Below are positions 34,831-43,656 of a stretch of DNA of 64,000 bases, piece after piece; positions within the stretch are counted from its first letter, which is position 1; each line of letters opens with the position of its first letter. The stretch is taken from positions 62,001-126,000 of the forward strand of contig NZ_JAHWGP010000011.1 in NCBI RefSeq assembly GCF_020873915.1, read 5' to 3'. Both the position numbers and the translations under genes were made by a program. The notes beneath the pieces are model-generated. The model searched no databases. It was not told the DNA's origin and saw only the letters and a list, made by a program, of their open reading frames with translations. Origin of the DNA: Streptomyces sp. DH5 (lineage in GTDB: Bacteria > Actinomycetota > Actinomycetes > Streptomycetales > Streptomycetaceae).

Positions 34831-36188
34831 GGTCCCTCCCCACCGCTCGTCGCGGCCAGGCCCGACCGCTCCCGGTCCGCCTGCCGCCACAGCTCGTCCA
34901 GCGAGGCACCCGGCGGCACCCCCAGGGCGGTCCAGCCCGCCTCGCGCAGCATCCGCAACCGCTCCCCGCCCCCGTCCCACGGGCCGGGCACGGCAGCCGC
35001 CTCCCGCAGCCAGGTCCCGCTGTCCAGTACGAACGCCAGGGCGCCGCCGCTGCGGTGCCGCATCCGGGCCAGCACCGCGGCCTGCTCCTCGTCGAGGTCG
35101 CCGAGGAAGGCCACCAGCAGTCCCTCGCCGCCGCCGCGCAGCACGTCGTAGGCGCGGGACAGCCCGTCCTCGTCGGAGTGGTCCACCACGGCGAGGGTGT
35201 CCATCATCAGCCCGGCCGCGTCCGCCGACTCCTGGTTCGCCCCCGCGAAACCGTCGGACCCCTCACCCGGCACCGACGTGCCGGTGTCGGTCAGCAGCCG
35301 CACCGAGAAGCCCCGCTCCAGCATGTGCACCAGCACCGAGGCCGTGCCGGACACCGCCCACTCGAACGCCGAGCCCGGTCCCGCCCCCTCGTAGGCCACG
35401 GCCCGGGTGTCCAGCAGCACCGTGCACCGGGCGCGCTGCGGCTGCTCCTCGCGGCGCACCATCAGCTCGCCGTAGCGGGCGGTGGAGCGCCAGTGCACCC
35501 GGCGCAGATCGTCGCCGTAGCGGTAGCCGCGCGGGATCACGTCGTCCTCGCCGGCCAGGGCCAGCGAACGCTGCCGCCCGTCGCCGTACCCCTTCGCCTC
35601 GCCGCTCAGCCGCACCGGCGGCAGCGGCTCCACGCGCGGGATCACCGTCAGCGTGTCGTACGTGGAGAAGGACCGGGTCAGCTCGCACATCCCGAACGGG
35701 TCGGACAGCCGCAGCTGCAGTGGACCCAGCGGGTAGCGGCCGCGCAGGTCGGAGCGGACCCGGTAGGACACCTCGCGGCGACCGCCCGCCTCCACCCGGT
35801 CCAGCACGAACCGCGGACGCGGGCCGAGCACGTAGGGCACCCGGTCCTGGAGCATCAGCAGGCCCGTGGGCAGCCGGGAGACGTTGTCCATCCGCAGGTG
35901 CACCCGTGACTCGGAGCCGGCGGGCACCCGCCCCGGGGAGAGCCGGCGGCTGCCGGCGACCCGGTAGCGGGTGCGGTACAGCACTCCCGCGCACACCAGC
36001 GGCAGGACCGCCAGCAGCAGTCCGACCCGCAGCAGATCGCTCTGCCCGAGCACGTACGCGCAGATCGCGGCGGCCACGCCGGCGGCCAGGAAGGACCGCC
36101 CGCGGGTGGTGAGCCCCGCCAGGGCGGTCCTGATGCCGCTCCGGTCGCCCCTGTCGCCCTCGGCGTGGACCGCACCGGGGTCGGTCAT
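34827..36188 (-). CDS. DUF58 domain protein
   Basis: Membrane-anchored protein of the MoxR-associated DUF58 family. Two membrane segments near the N-terminus (about residues 30-70), then a beta-rich region and the DUF58 block DPFGMCE and GEDDVIPRGYRYGDDLRRVHWRSTARYGELMVRREE, with a von Willebrand-A-like remainder. 453 residues from ATG 36188; a GTG one codon earlier (36191) is equally possible. The start overlaps the moxR stop. Middle gene of the three-gene cassette. Confidence 0.88.
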   Translation of the reverse strand: MTDPGAVHAEGDRGDRSGIRTALAGLTTRGRSFLAAGVAAAICAYVLGQSDLLRVGLLLAVLPLVCAGVLYRTRYRVAGSRRLSPGRVPAGSESRVHLRMDNVSRLPTGLLMLQDRVPYVLGPRPRFVLDRVEAGGRREVSYRVRSDLRGRYPLGPLQLRLSDPFGMCELTRSFSTYDTLTVIPRVEPLPPVRLSGEAKGYGDGRQRSLALAGEDDVIPRGYRYGDDLRRVHWRSTARYGELMVRREEQPQRARCTVLLDTRAVAYEGAGPGSAFEWAVSGTASVLVHMLERGFSVRLLTDTGTSVPGEGSDGFAGANQESADAAGLMMDTLAVVDHSDEDGLSRAYDVLRGGGEGLLVAFLGDLDEEQAAVLARMRHRSGGALAFVLDSGTWLREAAAVPGPWDGGGERLRMLREAGWTALGVPPGASLDELWRQADRERSGLAATSGGEGP

Positions 36189-37225
36189 CACAGCCTCCGG
36201 GGCGGCTGCTGGCCGTAGTCCGGGCCGCCGCGGCCCAGACCGAACCCGCTCTGCCGGCCTCCCGCCGCGGGCACCGGCGTGCGCTGCAGGATCTCCTGCA
36301 CCACCTGCTCGGAGGTACGGCGGTTGAGCTGGGCCTGCGCGGTCGGCAGCAGCCGGTGGGCGAGCACGGCGACGGCGAGCGCCTGCACGTCGTCCGGCAG
36401 CGCGTACTCCCGGCCGCTGAGGGCCGCGGACGCCTTCGCCGCGCGCAGCAGGTGCAGCGTCGCCCGCGGCGAGGCGCCGAGTCTGAGGTCGGGGTGCGTG
36501 CGCGTGGCGGCGACCAGGTCCACCGTGTACCGCCGGACCGCCTCGGACACGTGCACGTCGCGCACCGCCTCGACCAGCTTCACGATCTCGTGCGCGTGCG
36601 CCACCGGCTGGAGGTCCTCCAGCGGGGAGAGACCGCCGTGCACGTCCAGCATCTGCAACTCGGCCTCCGCGCTCGGGTAACCGACCGAGACACGGGCCAT
36701 GAAGCGGTCCCGCTGGGCCTCCGGCAGCGGGTAGGTGCCCTCCATCTCGACCGGGTTCTGCGTCGCCACGACCATGAACGGGCTGGGCAGCTCGTAGGTC
36801 TTGCCGTCGATGGTGACCTGGCGCTCCTCCATCGACTCCAGCAGCGCGGACTGCGTCTTCGGCGACGCGCGGTTGATCTCGTCGCCGATCACCACCTGCG
36901 CGAAGATGGCTCCCGGCTTGAACTCGAAGTCACGGCGCTGCTGGTCCCAGATGGACACGCCCGTGATGTCCGAGGGCAGCAGGTCCGGCGTGAACTGGAT
37001 CCGCCGCACCGAACAGTCGATCGACCGCGCCAGAGCCTTGGCCAGCATCGTCTTGCCGACCCCCGGGACATCCTCGATGAGCAGATGTCCCTCGGCGAGC
37101 AGCACGGTCAGCGAGAGCCGTACGACCTCGGGCTTCCCCTCGATCACGCCTTCCACCGAACTCCGCACGCGCTCCACCACGGCGGTCAGATCAGTGAGGC
37201 TCGCTCGATCGTCATAGGTCGTCAC
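36188..37225 (-). CDS. MoxR family AAA ATPase
   Basis: Chaperone-like AAA+ ATPase paired with DUF58 and TgpA proteins. Walker A LIEDVPGVGKTMLAKALA, Walker B VVIGDEINRASPKTQSALLESMEERQV, sensor 1 VVATQNPVEMEGTYPLPEAQRDRF, and the C-terminal lid SPRATLHLLRAAKASAAL. 345 residues. GTG 37225 is selected by the GAGGAGGG just upstream; the frame is open further upstream without family sequence. Two palindromes in the 260 bp upstream may regulate the operon. Confidence 0.92.
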   Translation of the reverse strand: MTTYDDRASLTDLTAVVERVRSSVEGVIEGKPEVVRLSLTVLLAEGHLLIEDVPGVGKTMLAKALARSIDCSVRRIQFTPDLLPSDITGVSIWDQQRRDFEFKPGAIFAQVVIGDEINRASPKTQSALLESMEERQVTIDGKTYELPSPFMVVATQNPVEMEGTYPLPEAQRDRFMARVSVGYPSAEAELQMLDVHGGLSPLEDLQPVAHAHEIVKLVEAVRDVHVSEAVRRYTVDLVAATRTHPDLRLGASPRATLHLLRAAKASAALSGREYALPDDVQALAVAVLAHRLLPTAQAQLNRRTSEQVVQEILQRTPVPAAGGRQSGFGLGRGGPDYGQQPPRRL

Positions 37226-37333
37226 CCGGCCCTCCTCGGCCTTTCCCCACGCTCCGCAAGGAGCGGGGTCACCCCAAATGTCCCGGGCCGACGCCATGCT
37301 GTGCGGAGCCGGCCCACCCCGAATCACGGACAC

Positions 37334-37355
37334 CACGCGGGAAAAGTTCCGCGTG
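37334..37355. promoter_or_regulatory. Inverted repeat upstream of the moxR operon
   Basis: CACGCGG-N8-CCGCGTG, 7-bp perfect arms, about 110 bp before the moxR start. Either a hairpin in the leader or an operator. Confidence 0.4.
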
Positions 37356-37412
37356 ACACCCCTCCCGCATTCTTGCCGCCGTTACCGATTCGTGTCACTC
37401 GCCTGTGGACAA

Positions 37413-37430
37413 CTGACAGCGATATGTCAG
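37413..37430. promoter_or_regulatory. Palindrome CTGACA-N6-TGTCAG upstream of the moxR operon
   Basis: Perfect 6-bp arms in a relatively AT-rich stretch, 188 bp before moxR and 58 bp after the carbonic anhydrase stop. A plausible repressor site; no regulator is adjacent. Confidence 0.4.
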
Positions 37431-37487
37431 GTCTTACGGCCGGCGACGGCTCCGGAACTCATGTCCGCTCCGGGGCGGGCGGCCAGG

Positions 37488-38036
37488 TCAGGCGGGGTCG
37501 ACCTCGCGCAGCAGCCCCGACTTCACGTCGAAGACGAACCCTCGCACGTCATCGGTGTGCAGCAGGAACGGGGAGGTGCGCACCCGCTGCATCGACTGGC
37601 GCACGTCCTGGTCGACGTCCCGGAAGGCCTCCACGGCCCAGGCGGGGCGCTGGCCCACCTCCATCTCCAGGTCGTGCCGGAACTCCTCGGTGAGGGATTC
37701 CAGACCGCAGTTGGTGTGGTGGATGAGGACGACGCTGCGGGTGCCGAGCGCCCGCTGGCTGATGGTCAGCGAACGGATCACGTCGTCGGTGACGACGCCG
37801 CCCGCGTTGCGGATCGTGTGGCAGTCGCCGAGCGACAGGCCCAGCGCGTCGTGGAGGTCCAGGCGTGCGTCCATGCAGGCGACCACGGCCACGTGCAGCA
37901 CCGGACGGGCGTCCATGCCGGGGTCGGTGAAGGCGGCCGCGTACTGCTCGTTGGCCTCGACCAAGCGGTCGGTGACCGAGCCGGAGGTGGCGTTCGCGGA
38001 GCCTGCGGGAACCGATGCGGAAGTCGTCATACTCAT
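37488..38036 (-). CDS. Beta-carbonic anhydrase
   Basis: Zinc enzyme interconverting CO2 and bicarbonate. Zinc ligands: Cys and Asp in AVVACMDARLD, His and Cys in VVLIHHTNCGLES, with RNAGGVVTDDVIRSL between, as in the small Rv1284-like actinobacterial class. 182 residues. Two in-frame ATGs (38036 and 38030) compete; no clear Shine-Dalgarno sequence precedes either. Monocistronic by position, between the moxR operon and the dcw promoter. Confidence 0.92.
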   Translation of the reverse strand: MSMTTSASVPAGSANATSGSVTDRLVEANEQYAAAFTDPGMDARPVLHVAVVACMDARLDLHDALGLSLGDCHTIRNAGGVVTDDVIRSLTISQRALGTRSVVLIHHTNCGLESLTEEFRHDLEMEVGQRPAWAVEAFRDVDQDVRQSMQRVRTSPFLLHTDDVRGFVFDVKSGLLREVDPA

Positions 38037-38450
38037 GACGTTAATGGTCAGCAGGGCGCCGGGCCCGTTGTGAGACGGGACAAAGAACCTCGAAGATCCT
38101 TGTTGTGAGGTAATCCACAGGAGCGGTGTGACTCCCTTCCCGCGGGTGATTCGCCCGTTGCGTCCCTTGACCCGTCGCGCGGTCCGCGACGCGCAGGCCG
38201 GTTGATTGACCGGGCGGGGGCGTGGACTAAAGTGACGCCCGGCGGGAGACGAGACTGCCCGCCGCACCGATGTCCCCCGGAGGCCCCGGCCACGACCAGG
38301 GGACCTCCCCGCGTGCGTGGAGCATGCGTACGGCTCGGCCTCCTCCCGCCGCCGCTCGGCCGACGCCTTCCGGCGCCGGCCGCCCCTTCCAACCGGGGGA
38401 GGGCGGGGACCCGGCGGTGCGTGACGCCGCGCCGGATCTGAGAGGGCCCC
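38037..38450 (+). other. Intergenic region upstream of the dcw cluster
   Basis: 414 bp. The first 170 bp carry the carbonic anhydrase promoter region (minus strand) with relatively AT-rich sequence. The rest is the leader of the dcw transcript. No mraZ gene is found here, although many bacteria start the cluster with it. The open frames across 38270-38450 look like noncoding GC-rich DNA. Confidence 0.6.
38206..38233 (+). promoter_or_regulatory. Putative dcw cluster promoter
   Basis: TTGACC (38206-38211), 16-bp spacer, TAAAGT (38228-38233): a good match to a housekeeping Streptomyces promoter. It would give an untranslated leader of about 210 bases before rsmH. Confidence 0.65.
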
Positions 38451-39407
38451 TTGAGTCACAGTCGACACGTCCCGGTGATGCTCCAGCGGTGCCTGGACCT
38501 GTTGGCGCCCGCCCTGGAGCGGCCCGGAGCGGTGGTGGTCGACTGCACCCTCGGCCTCGGCGGCCACAGCGAGGCCCTGCTCCAGCGGTTCCCCGAGGCC
38601 CGGCTCGTCGCACTGGACCGCGACAAGGAAGCCCTGCGCCTGTCCGGCGAGCGGCTCGCCCCCTTCGGCGAGCGGGCCACCCTGGTGCACGCCGTCTACG
38701 ACGAGCTCCCCGACGTGCTCGACCGCCTCGGGATCCCCCGCGTCCAGGGCGTCCTGTTCGACCTCGGGGTCTCCTCCATGCAGCTCGACGAGGCCGGACG
38801 CGGCTTCGCCTACGCCCAGGACGCCCCGCTCGACATGCGCATGGACCAGACCACCGGGGTGAGCGCGGCCGAGGTCCTCAACACCTACCCGCCCGGCGAG
38901 CTCGTCCGCATCCTGCGCGCCTACGGCGAGGAGAAGCAGGCCAAACGGATCGTGGCCGCCGTCGTGCGCGAGCGCGAGAAGGAGCCGTTCACCACCAGCG
39001 CGCGCCTGGTCGAGCTGATCCGTGACGCGCTGCCGCAGGCCGCCAAACGCACCGGCGGCAACCCCGCCAAGCGCACCTTCCAGGCCCTGCGGATCGAGGT
39101 CAACGGCGAACTGTCGGTGCTGGAGCGGGCGGTCCCGGCGGCCGTGAAGGCCCTCGACGTCGGCGGACGGATCGCCGTGCTGGCGTACCAGTCGCTGGAG
39201 GACCGCCTCGTCAAGCAGGTCCTCGCGGCCGGCGCCGCCACGACCGCCCCGCCCGGACTGCCGGTCGTCCCCGAGCGGTACCAGCCCCGGCTCAAGCTGC
39301 TCACGCGCGGTGCCGAACTTCCCACCGAGGAGGAGATCGCGGAGAACCGCCGCGCGGCACCCGCGCGCCTGCGCGGCGCCGAGCGGATCCGCGAGGACGT
39401 CGGCTGA
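38451..39407 (+). CDS. rsmH: 16S rRNA (cytosine(1402)-N4)-methyltransferase
   Basis: Methylates N4 of C1402 in 16S rRNA. Family landmarks: [29 protein letters not shown] (SAM site), [72 protein letters not shown] and [14 protein letters not shown]. 318 residues. The start is TTG 38451, preceded by GAGAGG; HVPVML lies six residues in as usual. First gene of the + strand dcw series; the TTG may keep its translation low. Confidence 0.94.
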   Translation: MSHSRHVPVMLQRCLDLLAPALERPGAVVVDCTLGLGGHSEALLQRFPEARLVALDRDKEALRLSGERLAPFGERATLVHAVYDELPDVLDRLGIPRVQGVLFDLGVSSMQLDEAGRGFAYAQDAPLDMRMDQTTGVSAAEVLNTYPPGELVRILRAYGEEKQAKRIVAAVVREREKEPFTTSARLVELIRDALPQAAKRTGGNPAKRTFQALRIEVNGELSVLERAVPAAVKALDVGGRIAVLAYQSLEDRLVKQVLAAGAATTAPPGLPVVPERYQPRLKLLTRGAELPTEEEIAENRRAAPARLRGAERIREDVG

Positions 39408-39478
39408 GGCACGGACGGCGCGTGAGGCGGGTGACGCGCCGGGCACACGGTGGGACGAGCGAACCCAGGGGAGCGTGA

Positions 39479-39994
39479 GTGAGCAGGAAACCCGAACCGC
39501 GGGGACGGCCCGAGCTGAGAGGGCGGGCGGCCCGGCTCGCGCGGCTCCTGCCCACCGGCCGCGCCCAGGCGGCCCGCACCCCCTTCGTCCTCCTCGTGGT
39601 CCTGCTCCTCGGCGGTGGTCTGATCGGCCTCCTGGTGCTCAACTCGGCGCTCAGCGAGGGTGCCTTCCAGCTCGACGACCTTCAACGGGAGACCAAGCAG
39701 CTCACCAACGAGGAACAGGCCCTGCAGCGGGACATCGACGCCTACTCCGCCCCCGACGCCCTCCAGCGCCGCGCCCGCGAACTCGGCATGGTGCCCGGCG
39801 GTGACCCCGCCTTCCTGGACGCCGACGGCGAGGTCAGGGGCGTGCCCAGCGCCGCCTCCGCCGTCCGCGCTCCCCTGGTCCTCGCCCCCGAGGCGCTGGC
39901 CACCGCGACGGTCCCGCCGCCCACCGCGGTGCCGAGCCCGTCGGCAGCCGCCCCCACGCCCTCCTCCGCATCGACCCCGACTCCCGGCAGGTGA
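39479..39994 (+). CDS. ftsL: Cell division protein FtsL
   Basis: Bitopic divisome protein that bridges FtsQ/DivIC and FtsW-FtsI. Basic cytosolic start, membrane helix about residues 35-57 (FVLLVVLLLGGGLIGLLVL), then a leucine-rich coiled coil (FQLDDLQRETKQLTNEEQALQRDIDAY) up to about 100. A Pro/Ala/Ser/Thr tail follows (130-171) that is longer than in most FtsL proteins. Assigned by position between rsmH and ftsI and by topology, since FtsL sequences diverge. GTG 39479; stop overlaps ftsI as GTGA. Confidence 0.88.
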   Translation: MSRKPEPRGRPELRGRAARLARLLPTGRAQAARTPFVLLVVLLLGGGLIGLLVLNSALSEGAFQLDDLQRETKQLTNEEQALQRDIDAYSAPDALQRRARELGMVPGGDPAFLDADGEVRGVPSAASAVRAPLVLAPEALATATVPPPTAVPSPSAAAPTPSSASTPTPGR

Positions 39995-41961
39995 CGGAAG
40001 TGTCCGACAGGCAACCGCCCCGCCGCCGGGTGCCCGCGCCCGCCAGGCCCGCCCGCCCGGGAGCCGTCCGGCGACCCGGGCCCGGCGCCCGCCCGGCCCG
40101 TGGACCCGCGGGACCCCGGGCCGGGGCGCCCAAGGTCATCCGCCTGGGCAGCCCGCGCCCCCGGCTGCGCCTGATCGGAGTCGCCCTCACCCTCGTCCTG
40201 CTGGCCTTCGTCGTCCGGCTGTTCCAGGTGCAGGCGGTCGACGCGAGCACCTACGCCGGCAAGGCCGAACAGAACCGCTACGTCGGCCAGGTGCTGGCCG
40301 CCGAACGCGGCGAGATCACCGACCGCAACGGCGTGGCCCTCGCCACCAGCGAGGACGCCTACGACATCACCGCCGACCCCACGATGTTCGCCCCGGACGA
40401 GCTGGACATCACCGACGGCCCCGAGCAGGCCGCGGCCCTCCTCGCCCCGATCCTGGGCACCGACCAGGAGACGCTGGTCAGAAAGCTGCGCCCGGAGAAC
40501 GAGGCCCTGCGCTACGTCAAACTGGCCGGCCGGCAGACCCCTCAGGTCTGGAACCAGATCAAGGAACTCAAGGGCGCCCTCGTCAAGAAGGCGGAGCACG
40601 ACAGCTCCACCGTCAACGTCCTGGCCGGTGTCTTCTCCGTGCCCACCAGCAAGCGGGTGTACCCCAACAACGAGCTCGCCGCCGGGATACTGGGCTGGGT
40701 CAACGCCGAGGGGGAGGGCGGCGGCGGCATCGAGCTCCAGCTGGACAAGCGGCTGGCCGGCCAGGACGGCAAGATCCGCTACGCCCAGTCCGGCGGTCGT
40801 CTGGTGCCGACCGCGGGTGGCACCACGGAAACCCCGGCCGTGCCGGGCAGCGACATCGAGCTGACCATCCACCGCGACATCCAGTGGGCCGCGCAGAACG
40901 CCATCAGCGAGCAGGTGGAGGAGTCCGCGGCCGACCGCGGCTACGTCATCGTCCAGGACACCCGCACCGGCGAGGTCCTGGCCATGGCCAACGCGCCCGG
41001 CTTTGACCCCAACGACCTCTCCGAGGCCGAACCGGAGGCACTCGGCAACGCGGCCGTGCAGGACGCCTTCGAGCCCGGCTCCACCGCCAAGGTCCTCTCC
41101 ATGGCCGCCGTCCTCGAGGAGAACGTCGCCACCCCCGGCACCCACGTCGTCGTGCCCAACCGGCTGCACCGCGGCGACCGGCTCTTCAAGGACGACATCG
41201 ACCACCCGACCTGGTACCTCACGCTCAACGGCGTGCTCGCCAAGTCCAGCAACATCGGCACCATCCTCGCCACCGGCCAGCTCGGCAAGACCCAGGCCCA
41301 GGCCAACAAGGTCCTCTACGACTACCTGCGCAGGTTCGGCCTCGGCAGCCACAGCGGGCTCGGCTTCCCCGGCGAGACCAAGGGCATCCTCGCCCCGCCG
41401 GACACCTGGTCCACCTCGCAGCAGTACACGATTCCGTTCGGCCAGGGCGTGTCCGTCAACGCCATGCAGGCCGCCTCCATCTACTCGACCATCGCCAACG
41501 GCGGCGTCCGGATCGAACCCACGCTCGTACGGGGCTCCAAGGGGGCCGACGGACGCTTCACCCCCGCTCCGAAGCCCAAGGAGACCCGGGTCGTCAGCGA
41601 GAAGACGGCGAAGACGCTCGCCCGGATGCTGGAGTCGGTCGTGGACGACGAGGAGGGCACCGGCACCAAGGCACGCATCCCGGGCTACCGGGTGGCGGGG
41701 AAGACGGGTACGGCGAACCGCGTGGATCCGGCCACCGGGAAGTACCGCGGCTACACCTCGTCCTTCGCCGGGTTCGCGCCCGCCGACAAGCCCAGGATCA
41801 CCGTCTACTGCGTCATCCAGAACGCCACCGAGGGCAGCTACTTCGGCGGCCAGATCTGCGGACCCGTGTACAAGAGGGTCATGGAGTTCGCCCTGAAGAC
41901 CCTCCAGGTGCCCCCCACCGGCGCGGCCCCCGCCGCCCTCCCGGTCACCTTCAAACCCTGA
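39991..41961 (+). CDS. ftsI: Penicillin-binding protein FtsI (septal transpeptidase)
   Basis: Class B PBP cross-linking septal peptidoglycan with FtsW. A long Pro/Arg/Ala-rich cytosolic tail (1-50) precedes the membrane anchor (about 60-79). The PBP dimer domain (RGEITDRNGVALA) follows, then the transpeptidase with GSTAK (Ser 364), SSN (419-421) and KTGT (571-573). 656 residues. In Streptomyces FtsI is needed for sporulation septa but not for growth. Coupled to ftsL by GTGA; a second GTG at 40000 would also fit. Confidence 0.95.
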   Translation: MTEVSDRQPPRRRVPAPARPARPGAVRRPGPGARPARGPAGPRAGAPKVIRLGSPRPRLRLIGVALTLVLLAFVVRLFQVQAVDASTYAGKAEQNRYVGQVLAAERGEITDRNGVALATSEDAYDITADPTMFAPDELDITDGPEQAAALLAPILGTDQETLVRKLRPENEALRYVKLAGRQTPQVWNQIKELKGALVKKAEHDSSTVNVLAGVFSVPTSKRVYPNNELAAGILGWVNAEGEGGGGIELQLDKRLAGQDGKIRYAQSGGRLVPTAGGTTETPAVPGSDIELTIHRDIQWAAQNAISEQVEESAADRGYVIVQDTRTGEVLAMANAPGFDPNDLSEAEPEALGNAAVQDAFEPGSTAKVLSMAAVLEENVATPGTHVVVPNRLHRGDRLFKDDIDHPTWYLTLNGVLAKSSNIGTILATGQLGKTQAQANKVLYDYLRRFGLGSHSGLGFPGETKGILAPPDTWSTSQQYTIPFGQGVSVNAMQAASIYSTIANGGVRIEPTLVRGSKGADGRFTPAPKPKETRVVSEKTAKTLARMLESVVDDEEGTGTKARIPGYRVAGKTGTANRVDPATGKYRGYTSSFAGFAPADKPRITVYCVIQNATEGSYFGGQICGPVYKRVMEFALKTLQVPPTGAAPAALPVTFKP

Positions 41962-41996
41962 CCCGTACCGAGCACCGAGCCACCAGGAACCACCTC

Positions 41997-43652
41997 GTGA
42001 CAACGATCACCCCCGAGCCGGGGAACCAGCACACCCCTCCCACCTCGCTTGGCCCCTCCGCGGCCGCGCCCGGTACGCTCACCGCCGTGCCACACGCTGA
42101 TCAGTCCCACATCGCTCAGAAGGGTCACCCCGTGACATATCCGGGGCCACCCCGCCCGGACCGGGTCTCCGCCACACCCCTCGCGGAACTCGCCGGTCAG
42201 CTGGGCGCCTCCGCGCCGGAGCGGGCGGCCGAGGTCACGGGCATCACCCATGACTCGCGCGCCGTCCGCCCCGGCGACCTGTACGCCGCCCTCCCGGGCG
42301 CCCGCGTCCACGGCGCCGACTTCGTCACCCAGGCCGCCGGCCTCGGCGCGGTCGCCGTGCTGACCGACCCGGCCGGCGCCGAGCGCGTCGCCGCCGCGGG
42401 ACTGCCGGCCCTGGTGGTCGACGACCCGCGGGCCCGGATGGGGGAACTGGCCGCCACCATCTACGGGCACCCGGGGCGCGACCTGCTCCAGCTGGGCATC
42501 ACCGGCACCTCCGGAAAGACCACCACCGCCTACCTGGTCGAGGGAGGCCTGAGGACCGTCCGCAGCACGGGACTCATCGGCACCGTGGAGATGCGCATCG
42601 GCGACGAGCGCATCAAGTCCGAGCGCACCACGCCCGAGGCCACCGACCTCCAGGCCCTGTTCGCCGTCATGCGCGAACGCGGCACCGACGCGGTCGCCAT
42701 GGAGGTCTCCAGCCACGCCCTGGTCCTCGGCCGCGTCGACGGCTGCGTCTTCGACATCGCCGTCTTCACCAACCTCAGCCCGGAGCACATGGAGTTCCAC
42801 TCCGGGATGGAGGACTACTTCCAGGCCAAGGCGCAGCTGTTCACGCCCGCCCGCAGCCGCCTCGGCGTGGTCAACGTGGACGACGAGTACGGCCGCCGCC
42901 TCGTCAAGGAGGCCGGCGTCCCGGTCGTCACCTACTCCGCCGAGGGCCACCCCGACGCGGACTGGCGCGCCGAGAACGTCGAGGTCGGCCCGCTGGACTC
43001 GACGTTCACCGTGGTCGGCCCGGAGGACGAGCGCATCACCGCCCGCTCCCCGCTGCCGGGTCCTTTCAACGTGGCCAACACCCTGGCCGCGATCGCCGCC
43101 CTCGCCGCCGCCGGACTCGACCCGCAGGCCGCCGCCGACGGCGTCGCCGCCGTACCGGGGGTGCCGGGCCGGCTGGAGCGCGTGGACGCCGGACAGCCCT
43201 ACCTCGCGGTGGTCGACTACGCCCACAAGACCGACGCCGTGGAATCGGTGCTGCGCGCCCTGCGCAAGGTCACCGAGGGCCGGGTGCACATCGTGCTCGG
43301 CTGCGGCGGCGACCGCGACGTCACCAAACGGGAGCCGATGGGCGCGGCCGCCGCCCGGCTCGCCGACACCGCCGTACTGACCTCCGACAACCCCCGCTCC
43401 GAGGACCCCCTCGCGATCCTCGCCTCCATGCTCCAGGGCGCCGCCTCGGTGCCCGCCCACGAGCGTGGTGAGGTGGCGGTCTTCGAGGACCGGGCCGCCG
43501 CGATCGCCGCCGCCGTCGCCCGGGCGCGGCCCGGCGACACCGTGCTGGTCGCGGGCAAGGGCCACGAGCAGGGCCAGGACATCGCCGGGGTGGTACGTCC
43601 CTTCGACGACCGCCAGGTGCTGCGCGAAGCCATCAAGAAGACCCAGGGATGA
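41997..43652 (+). CDS. murE: UDP-MurNAc-L-Ala-D-Glu:diaminopimelate ligase
   Basis: Adds diaminopimelic acid to the UDP-MurNAc dipeptide. Mur ligase landmarks: THDSRAVRPGDLYAALPG, ATP loop GITGTSGKTTTAYL, ERTTPEATDLQALF, MEVSSHALVLGRVDG, NVDDEYGRRL, VVDYAHKTDAVESVL and TSDNPRSEDP; DNPR marks a DAP-adding (not lysine-adding) enzyme, consistent with the LL-DAP wall of Streptomyces. 551 residues from GTG 41997, including about 45 poorly conserved N-terminal residues. An internal GTG at 42132 (VTYPGPPRPDRVSATPL) would remove them. Confidence 0.94.
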   Translation: MTTITPEPGNQHTPPTSLGPSAAAPGTLTAVPHADQSHIAQKGHPVTYPGPPRPDRVSATPLAELAGQLGASAPERAAEVTGITHDSRAVRPGDLYAALPGARVHGADFVTQAAGLGAVAVLTDPAGAERVAAAGLPALVVDDPRARMGELAATIYGHPGRDLLQLGITGTSGKTTTAYLVEGGLRTVRSTGLIGTVEMRIGDERIKSERTTPEATDLQALFAVMRERGTDAVAMEVSSHALVLGRVDGCVFDIAVFTNLSPEHMEFHSGMEDYFQAKAQLFTPARSRLGVVNVDDEYGRRLVKEAGVPVVTYSAEGHPDADWRAENVEVGPLDSTFTVVGPEDERITARSPLPGPFNVANTLAAIAALAAAGLDPQAAADGVAAVPGVPGRLERVDAGQPYLAVVDYAHKTDAVESVLRALRKVTEGRVHIVLGCGGDRDVTKREPMGAAAARLADTAVLTSDNPRSEDPLAILASMLQGAASVPAHERGEVAVFEDRAAAIAAAVARARPGDTVLVAGKGHEQGQDIAGVVRPFDDRQVLREAIKKTQG

Positions 43653-43656
43653 ACTT

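Noticed and set aside
38270-39025. 251-codon frame overlapping the start of rsmH
   Set aside because: Composition is Arg/Pro/Ala-rich noise in another frame of rsmH with no recognisable domain.
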